A DNA stretch of 64,000 nucleotides from Gordionus sp. m RMFG-2023 (taxonomy: Eukaryota > Nematomorpha > Gordioida > Chordodea > Parachordodidae): the NCBI RefSeq assembly GCF_954871325.1, contig NC_088776.1:33280508-33344507 (forward strand), read 5' to 3'. Shown one piece after another: positions 56,590-64,000 of this stretch. The notes under the pieces are model-generated. The model had not been told where the DNA came from, made no database searches, and saw only the letters and a program-made list of their open reading frames with translations. A program made the position numbers and the translations under genes. Numbering within the stretch: position 1 is the stretch's first letter; each line of letters starts with the position of its first letter.

Positions 56590-56660
56590 GGTACCGGCCA
56601 AAGGCCCGCAAATGGGAAGTATGGGGGCGAATCCCTCATAAAAATGAGGCCGCTAGAAAA
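56590..56660 (+). mobile_element. Decayed hAT-B right-end fragment
   Basis: GGCCAAAGGCCCGCAAATGG, then GTATGGGGGCGAATCCCTC and ATGAGGCCGCTAG, follows the order of boxes at 15,525-15,615. The terminal GACGCCCCTG is lost. Confidence 0.55.
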
Positions 56661-58560
56661 CATTTACCTATGAAACTTTTATATATAATTTCTCACCTAT
56701 GTTCATCTTTTAAAAAATTCCCTGTTTGACATATTTTGCCACAGAACCGTTTTCTACCAAAGAATTATAAAAATCACTCTCTTTTTTGTTTTAGCAAAAT
56801 ATATAAAGGCTCCGGATTTAAAAATTTGTATACATGTTCCATAAAAACCTCGCTATGAAATAAAATATATCGGAAATTTATAGATTAACTAGAAGACACG
56901 CAATAACGATTTACACAATATATATCATCTTAGAGTAAAGTTGCTATGATAAAATGGTTAAAATGTTACGTCTTATTTAAGCTGTTAAAAGATAATTTTT
57001 TAATATCAATGTCTACACCATATAAAAGTTACTCTTGTGCAAAAATGAACATTAATAAATAGTTTGTGTTATTTGGAATAAAATTTTATGAATAGTCGTA
57101 AAGGGGAATTGAAATGAATGGGCGCATTCAAAATGTGCTATTTATATAATTTTTTACATTCAGGTACTTTATTGATTAGTTAATAGTAAAAGTAATGAAT
57201 AGATGTCAAAATTGTAATATTTTGTTCAATTAAACAATATAGTCATGTTTAGCCACTTTAGCCTTATGCCTAGCCACATTACCCTTGGTATGGGGGGGGG
57301 GGGTGTAAAATGACGAAAATGACTAACTTCTCATAATTAATCACAACTCCTAGAGAGCTACACTTTTTTTATTTTGTAAATGAGGGATTTAATTACGTAT
57401 AAATATATAATTTATTTTGTTGTTAATATTTTAAAATATTGTGGTAGAAATGCAAAGTAACAATCGTTCTACCCCCGTCCCTTAATATTAGTTGCTCATA
57501 TAAAATTATTACATATTCTACTAAAAATAGAAATCATAGATTACATCATATTGCAGCGATAAAACTTATTGTACATATAAAATCAGGCTTGCAAATATAG
57601 TTTCCCAAACAGATATTTAATAAATGAATTAAACGAATATTATAATTTTTTCAATGGACATCCATAAAATGCCTCCAAATGATCATGTCCCATATTTGCC
57701 CACAGTCTATTATTTATAATTTTAAATTTACTTAAATTTTCTTTCACAATTTACTAATATGTTGGTGAAAAAAAATATATTGTATATGTCGTTGTGTGCA
57801 AAGTTAGGCAAAAAGTTTCAATTAGCTTTACGTTATAATAGATCTTCCATTTTAAAAATATAACGAATAGCTTCTATAACCATTATATTTGTTTGTGTAA
57901 CTTAAAGTAAGGTTCGCTTTTCGTTGGTTCTAAACATTTACATTTTTTTAAAATATAAAATGATTTTTTTTATAAAAATATATTAAATTTGACAATGGAA
58001 TGTCTAATTGTATTGGTTAACAGAAAACAAGATAATTCAATATTATTGCAAATAGGATTTCTTGATTTTCAAATCTATTCATTGTGGAATTTAGTTGTAT
58101 ATCGTTTTGTATTTTCTTAAATAATGATAGCCATTGAAAAAGTGATTATTTCTGCATAGGAAAACGACGATAGTTATTTTTGTTAAAACGATTTTTGTAC
58201 TATAGATTGTGAAAAACAGATTATTAAATTGAAAGAATCTGAATGTATCATTTAAAATATTCATTACAATTCATATTTACCCATGCCGTATAGCCCTTAT
58301 TTTGATCTAAAAATTTGATTAAAAGGCCAAACAGGAGACGAAAATGATGTTTTATTTGAAAAATTAGTCTTTTGTCGAATTCTTCAAAATAAAAATATTT
58401 GATTTTTTTTATTAAATTGGACAATAAAATATTAATAAATTAGATTTGTTTCCTTTATTATACTGCTTTTTATTTAGACTTTACAGAAAAATGAATTAAT
58501 AAAATTCTTCATTTTATTTTGCTATTTTCTATTTTCATCTATCTTTATTTTTAATGTAAC
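56661..58560. other. AT-rich DNA, nothing firmly recognised
   Basis: Holds a GTATGGGGGGGGGGGGTG-like G run near 57,288-57,305 and no frames worth listing. Confidence 0.4.
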
Positions 58561-58680
58561 CAAGAAGGCCCCATAGGATTTTCTAAATGGGGCCCAAAGA
58601 TGGGGGCTTTGCCCCCTAAACCCCCCTTTGCTGATCTACGGCCCGTTTTTACCCGACCTGCTGCCGGGAATTATATGATT
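58561..58680. repeat. GC-rich patch of transposon-end type
   Basis: GGCCCCATAGGATTTTC, ATGGGGCCC, GGGGGCTTTGCCCCC (a perfect short hairpin), TACGGCCCGTTTTTACCCG and CTGCCGGG in sequence. It resembles the GC boxes of hAT ends here, but no partner end was found. A similar GGGCTGGAACCAAAGGCCC string sits near the window's right edge (63,958). Confidence 0.4.
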
Positions 58681-59570
58681 TTATTTGAAATACTCCACAA
58701 TATTAAAATTTAAGAATTTCTTTTCTTTTTAATATCTTATTATGATACAATTAAAAAAATTACTCGTTCTTTGAGCTGAATACATTATCCTTCAGGTTAA
58801 TTTATAAACTTTAGTGTTCATAATTATTATACATATTATTTTATTCAAATGATTCAAAATAATCTTCCCATTTTTTATATATTAGGATTAATTTTATAGT
58901 ATAATTCTTATTATTCATGTTAACCAATTTCATTTTATATATATATGCTTTATTTTATATTTATATAGTAGGGAAGACTGCCTGTCGCAAATAATTGGGA
59001 ATAATAAATGGGGGGAATCCGAGATTACAATATCTCTAAAGATGATTAGAAAAAAAATAAGTTAACAATATATTTATAATTAAAAAAAAAATATAAGAAT
59101 TAAATAGAAGCTCTTGTATATTTTTATAATATTTAAAAAAAACGAAATATAATAATATAAAAATATAATATAATATTTTTAAAAAGTAAGTAAAATAAGT
59201 ATTTATTTGTTAATGCAATGGTGTGCGGAGTGACCTTTATCCAATAATAATTTATCGTTGAGCAGGACTTGAATCCAATAGCATTTGACTAAATCTTTTA
59301 TCTGCGGCAAAAGGTCTTTCATTGCTAAAATCTTATCGAAAAATATGAATATTGGTAATCACATATTAAAAATTTACTTCTGATTCGATTTTTAAAATAC
59401 TTGCTTTTTGTAAAAATCGTATATTCCCAAAATAGGAAAAGAAGCAGGATTATAATGAATATGGTTTATCACTATATATATGTCCTACACATATCAGTCA
59501 TAGATTCCAATATATTAAAATATCTAAATGATATCAAATTAATGATATAAGAAGCTATTGAACGTTTAGT
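58681..59570. other. AT-rich DNA, possible hAT fragments only
   Basis: On the - strand near 59,340-59,230 a weak polar frame (KDLLPQIKDLVKCYW) may belong to the hAT remnant to the right. Nothing else. Confidence 0.3.
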
Positions 59571-60068
59571 TCTAAATCGGTTTTGAACGCTTGAAAAGAA
59601 AGGAATTTGCTGAAGTTATGCTTAAAATTTCCGTAATAGTTGGCTTAACAATTTTAATGGTAAACATTTGCTCAAATAAGAAAATTTGTTCGCAACTCAC
59701 TTGTGGAAAAGATATAGTGGGAAGATATTCGTATACTATATATAAGTCGGAATATGCTGTATGCATATTTTATCGACATAATGTCATATGACATATCAAA
59801 CATTGCTTGCATTTTGTATTGCATTTAGCTAAAGGTTCTCCAACATTGTAACTGTCTTTCATTGAATCTTGATTAAATTTTTTATTTTCACTTTCAGGTT
59901 CTTATGTGTAATCACTATGATGAAGCATATTTTGCACTCTTCTTCAAGCCAATAAGTAGATTGTTATAAATTCTATAAAATAAAATTAGTTTCTCTCGCA
60001 GCTTATCACTATCCACCTTAGTTAACGAGGAAATTCTTTTCAAAGCCTCTTTAGTTATACCCTCCCTA
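59571..60068 (-). pseudogene. hAT transposase C-terminal remnant, cut by another hAT
   Basis: On the - strand the piece next to 60,068 reads EGITKEALKRISSLTKVDSD and KLREKLILFYRIYNN. Further on, YLPTISFPQVSCEQIF (about 59,735-59,680) is the C-terminal dimerisation domain, with EQ where the family has ER. The coding runs straight into the tip of the hAT-A element at 60,069. That insertion, or a later deletion, removed the upstream part of the gene. Confidence 0.6.
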
Positions 60069-61745
60069 CAGGCGCGTACGCAGGAATTAGGTCTGGGGGG
60101 GGGATAATAAAAATTTTTAAGAAATATTTTTGTTTTTTAAAATATCAAGCATAAATTTATTAGGACTAATAACTATTTCTAATACACAATTTTAAATTTA
60201 TGTGAATTATAAAAAAAATTATATGTAAAGAATCACTTAAATGATCCAAAATAGAAATTTGAATTTTTTGAGCCTTTACACAAAAAGTTTCTTAGGAATA
60301 ATTGCATTTTATATGTTATATATTTACAATGTAAAATCCAATCTTCGTTTGAGCTAATTTTTCAATTATCTCATCCTTGCTTGTCGTCGAATGCCTATGA
60401 ATATTCAAAAGATTCAAACCTTTCAATCTACTTTCAGATGTTGTACTTCTTGGTATGTTTTTCAGAAACCTGCAGGCTCGTCCCCCGGGCTGGACAGTAT
60501 TTTAATTTTTTTAAATATACCCGGGCCAGGCCCAATTTTTTTTAAAAAAAACACCCAAGCCGGGCCTGAATTATTTAAAAAAAACACCCAATCCGGGCTG
60601 TATTTTTTAAAACAGCCTATATTTGAAATCGTTATTATTAGCTATAAAAATCAAAAATAAATATAATTTATTATAAAAAAATCCGGGCCGGGCCTGAAAA
60701 TTTTATTTTAAAAAAAGCCGGGCCGGGCCTAAAATTTTTTTAAAAAAACCCGAGTCAGGCTTAAAATTTTTTAAAAAAAACCCAGGCCGGGCCGTAAAAA
60801 ATCTTGGTATTCAGCTAATAAGGCATCATAATACTTTAACATCTTCATGATAAAAATCTGCCAAATGTTTAATTTTTTTTCTACCATCTGAAAAAGTTTG
60901 GAAAGGCTTTTGTGAAGTAATATCTGCAGATTGGTAAGTGCTGCCTGATGAATTAAAAACCGTTCATTTATTTGAGTAATAATTGTATCTAAGAGAGGGA
61001 TAAAGATTATTTTATAATACTCTTCTTTCTACTGACCATATATTAATGTTTGAACTATGAGCTTGCCTTGCTGCAAGTCGAGGGAGACAAATATTATACC
61101 CGTATAGCTCTGCTTTTGACCCAACAATAAAATATAAAATATGAAATTCTTCATCAACGCCCTAATTTCCTTGAGTTCTGATAAAATGCTCTCTGCTATT
61201 ATCATCTTCTTAATCAAATCCATGATAGTTGTATAATTAAATAATACATTCTAATGAGAAATAAAATTTGTAATAAGCATTAAATCCAATAATTTTCTTG
61301 CTTCTGAGGAAATATTTCTTTCAGGCCATTTTGATATTTCAGTAATAGCAAATAATTGGCTCTTCTAACTCCTTAATAGCTGTTAGTGCTTGAAGAGGCT
61401 CTATCTCGTTGGACAAGGTTGCAATTTCTTTTTCCCTATTGGACCAGAAGTTTCAGAAATAATTATTATTTGACTAGAAATTTGAAAATGGTAGATAAAT
61501 ATTACGCCACTAAAAATTTGAAAATAATAAGTAAATATTACGCCGGAAAACTTGAAATCAAAATTAATTGATAAAATAACTTATGAATGTGATAATAAAT
61601 GTAATAAAATATATATTTAATATGAGATACGAATAAATATTAACAAATATAAATTAATATAAACAAATAATATTTTTGAAAAATATATTTTTTTTGGCTT
61701 TGGAGGGGGGGGGGGGGATTTGTCTCCCTGCCCCCCCGCTGCGTT
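60069..61745 (-). mobile_element. hAT-A family, second copy, internally eroded
   Basis: The left tip is CAGGCGCGTACGCAGGAATT followed by a G run. The right end has a 14-base G run (about 61,705-61,718) and the decayed tip CTGCGTTCGCC. The right 430 bases match the copy at 4040-4480. Transposase pieces on the - strand are SNREKEIATLSNEIE (about 61,440), ISSEARKLLDLMLI, MDLIKKMIIAESILSELKEI (61,223), IFIPLLDTIITQINERF (about 60,995) and LKYYDALLAEYQDF (about 60,835). They follow the order of ZMYM-type hATs. Frame changes and stops are frequent. A GGGC-rich repeat sits inside at 60,470-60,795. Confidence 0.65.
60470..60795. repeat. GCCGGGCCGGGCC-type repeat inside hAT-A copy 2
   Basis: Seven or eight units of about 33 bases (GCCGGGCCGGGCCTAAAATTT followed by an oligo-A run) in one direction. 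They are split by about 80 bases of AT-rich spacer. The left edge AAACCTGCAGGCTCGTCC matches the MITE-like copies at 36,640 and, inverted, 38,450. This is the least decayed copy of the class in the window. Confidence 0.65.
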
Positions 61746-62814
61746 CGCCAATGCCTATCATTATTGAGATGGGGCAAATTTTAAAAGCTAGCTATCTGAT
61801 TTAAAACTTCCGAATTTGTATATAATCTCGCTTTGATGTACAATTTTTTGTGATGAACTCTCTCTTTAAAGACACAGACAAACATGATGAGTTTGCCTAA
61901 AGTTCAAGCAATAATGCAGATTATTCCTGTTTACTATCATATAAGGATGGCCTGTAGATAACTTTTTTTTATAATTGCTAAATTAATATTTTTAAGATGA
62001 GAACACATTAAAAATTGGTTTAGACGAGGAGGGAATACAACAATAAGATTATATTAAAAAACATATAACAATGTACCTAAAATTTAGATGGCCCAATTGT
62101 TTATTATCTTCTCCCTTGCGTCATAGGGCCCGGATTTCTACTATCTTAAGTCAGGGTCGTTGTTCACTATCGTTGTTTTCATAATGATGATCTAATCAAA
62201 TGCCTTTGCATGAAGCTAAAGCTAGACCTCGCTTCAAGCGGGATAATGGAATATATAGATTATAATGATAGTATAATAACAAAAAGTGCCTACATGACTT
62301 GAGTATTTTTTAAAATCGATGCACAATTCTTTTCAGGACTGTTATATGTGCATTAGGGTTTAAATTAATGAACCTGATTATTACTGTCAACATGCTAATG
62401 ATGAGAAGTTGGTTTAATACCTGAGAAGTTTGTTACTTTGAGTCTAAGGCAAAAACATTGGAATTGATTTATTTGCTGTCATATTGTAATATAAGAGTTT
62501 TGATGTAGATAAGATCGTAATAATTAATTTATATAGTGCATATGAGGGTTGTATCTTTACTTCCAAGATAATGTGTTCCTAGAAGTTCCAATTGAAAGTG
62601 AGCTTGTTATTAACTCTGAAACGATAGGTGCAGGTGGTATAGGAAAAATTATACTTGTCAAGTGAACAAAACTTATAAAATATATTTCCAGTTTAATGAG
62701 AATTAACATCAACAAGCTCTCTTTAACTTAATAGAATCGATTTAGTATATTAAAAAATGCTGATGATGACGATGAGCCTTAGGAGCGCAAACATAGACCA
62801 AGTGCATTATTTTT
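61746..62814. other. AT-rich DNA, nothing firmly recognised
   Basis: No frames beyond chance. A palindromic patch CTCGCTTCAAGCGGG near 62,228-62,245 was noted without further meaning. Confidence 0.35.
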
Positions 62815-63190
62815 TTGTGAAGACCCTTCCCATTTGAAACTCTTGAATTTGGCTCGAACCCTCTCGTGACAATCTCTGAGTTAGAGCTTTGCAAGCCGGT
62901 TTGAAACTCTCGGCCTAGAATTTTAAAATTCAAACTGGTCTCGGGCTTTTAAAATATTTAAAAAAGTAAAAAAATGATATTTTCTCTTACATTTGGAATT
63001 TATCTATGATAAGGACAAAGCAACTAGTGATTTTTACTTTATTAAAATGTCCTTAATTAAAAAATTTTTTAATTACAAGTTTTTGACCAGGTCTAGACGA
63101 GCTAAGTTCATGTCTAAAAATAGATATAAATTTCGAGTCGTATTTGAGCCAAAAAATTATTAAATTTAGGCCGGGCTTGGGCCAAAAAAA
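62815..63190. repeat. Decayed GGGC-type dispersed repeat
   Basis: Patches TTGGCTCGAACC, CTCGGCCTAGAATTTTA, CTGGTCTCGGGC, GACCAGGTCTAGACGAGC and TAGGCCGGGCTTGGGCC alternate with oligo-A/T, as in the copies at 36,640 and 60,470. The - strand frame at 62,933-62,742 crosses it and has no protein character. Confidence 0.45.
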
Positions 63191-64000
63191 AATAAATTTT
63201 TTTCTACTCTGAGTTATACTAGAAATTAGTCAAAAAATATTCAGCGAATGATAATGCTTAAAGAAATTTATTTTAAAATATTTTAATATTTTTTCTTTGT
63301 TCATTTGTTCATTTATTCAATTTAAAATGAATAATATAAATTCGTCTCAATGTTTACCAAAAAACATCTATTTTTTTCCTCACGATTTTTGACAATTTTA
63401 GCAGCTTTTTTATGAAATATGGCGTGACCTTTCCGGCAATTTTAGAAAAACTGCATCATCAATCATGTATTATCATGACCAATAGTGTTTTTTAACATTT
63501 GAAAAGATTTTTAAATTATTATTTTTGGATTATTTTTGGTCATATTATAAATTTTAAAATTGGTGTAGCCTTTTTTACAACCTCAATAAATGACCACAAA
63601 CTCTTACTATAAATACTATATTCTCTTGAAGGTAGTTTTAAACTATGTTTAAATTAATATTTTTTTAGCATAAAGGTTTTTCTTATAGCCTTTATTTTCT
63701 CAAACACATAATTTACTTTTCAATCTCGTTTGTCTGTTGAAAAGTTATCTATTTTTGAAAAGTCATTATATGATAAAAGGAGTACTATGTGAAAAAGCTA
63801 TTTTTAAAATACAAGATAGGTATTATGGTAAAAACTTTTATCATTTTTAAAAAATTGTTGAATTAGAAAACAAAATTTGGAGATGCATTTTTATATGCAA
63901 CATAATTTGGTTAATTATATATTTTTAGTAGTTTATTACTCTAGAATTAAACCCCAAGGGCTGGAACCAAAGGCCCATAAGGTTTTTGAAAAATATATAT
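63191..64000. other. AT-rich DNA to the window edge
   Basis: Nothing recognised except a GC patch at 63,955-63,980 (GGGCTGGAACCAAAGGCCC). Confidence 0.4.

Noticed and set aside
59591-59791. + strand frame of 66 codons
   Set aside because: The opposite strand carries the hAT dimerisation motif (PQVSCEQIF) over the same bases.

Overview
This window is AT-rich nuclear DNA from an animal. The one host gene I can model with confidence is a ten-exon gene at 15,935-19,324 on the + strand. It encodes a heavy-chain subunit of a heteromeric amino-acid transporter (CD98hc/rBAT type, SLC3 family), a metazoan family. Eight of its nine introns are short: seven of 39-47 bases and one of 156. The sequence does not let me name the species. 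An AT-rich invertebrate with very short introns and a heavy transposon load is as far as I will go.

Almost everything else is mobile DNA, mostly cut-and-paste hAT elements of at least eight distinguishable lineages. Region by region: 1-5.3 kb holds the tail of a DUF659-type hAT, an eroded Ty3/gypsy fossil and several hAT ends inserted in one another. 5.4-5.6 kb is a small MITE with a perfect 8-base target duplication. 6.1-15.6 kb is one 9.5-kb hAT of ZMYM1/TTF-finger type bounded by a perfect 8-base duplication (GTTAAACG). It landed inside a copy of that MITE family and was itself invaded by a rearranged island of Ty3/gypsy sequence. The SLC3 gene starts 97 bases after this nest.

19.3-28.6 kb is mostly unrecognised AT-rich DNA with a few gene-like fragments, one hAT remnant and two tandem-repeat arrays. 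28.6-31.4 kb is a broken RTE-clade LINE, clearly richer in G+C than its surroundings. 32.0-33.7 kb is another hAT remnant. 37.3-42.7 kb is a 5.4-kb foldback element: its long inverted ends are built of TAGAGAA-type tandem repeats and it is bounded by a perfect 9-base duplication. 44.4-45.4 kb is a hAT remnant next to a GC-rich gag fossil. 47.3-52.5 kb holds two related BED-finger hATs in opposite orientation, each with its own perfect 8-base duplication. 53.0-54.9 kb is a second foldback-like element built on a different repeat (ATTCCCCGGAAAA type). 55-64 kb is AT-rich filler with scattered GC-rich transposon ends and two more hAT remnants.

The most unusual items are the two foldback-type elements, the nest of elements dated by their target duplications, the tandemly duplicated exon inside the large hAT, and the choice between GC-AG and GT-AG splicing at the first intron of the SLC3 gene. 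I see no CRISPR array, rRNA gene, convincing tRNA or bacterial-type operon.
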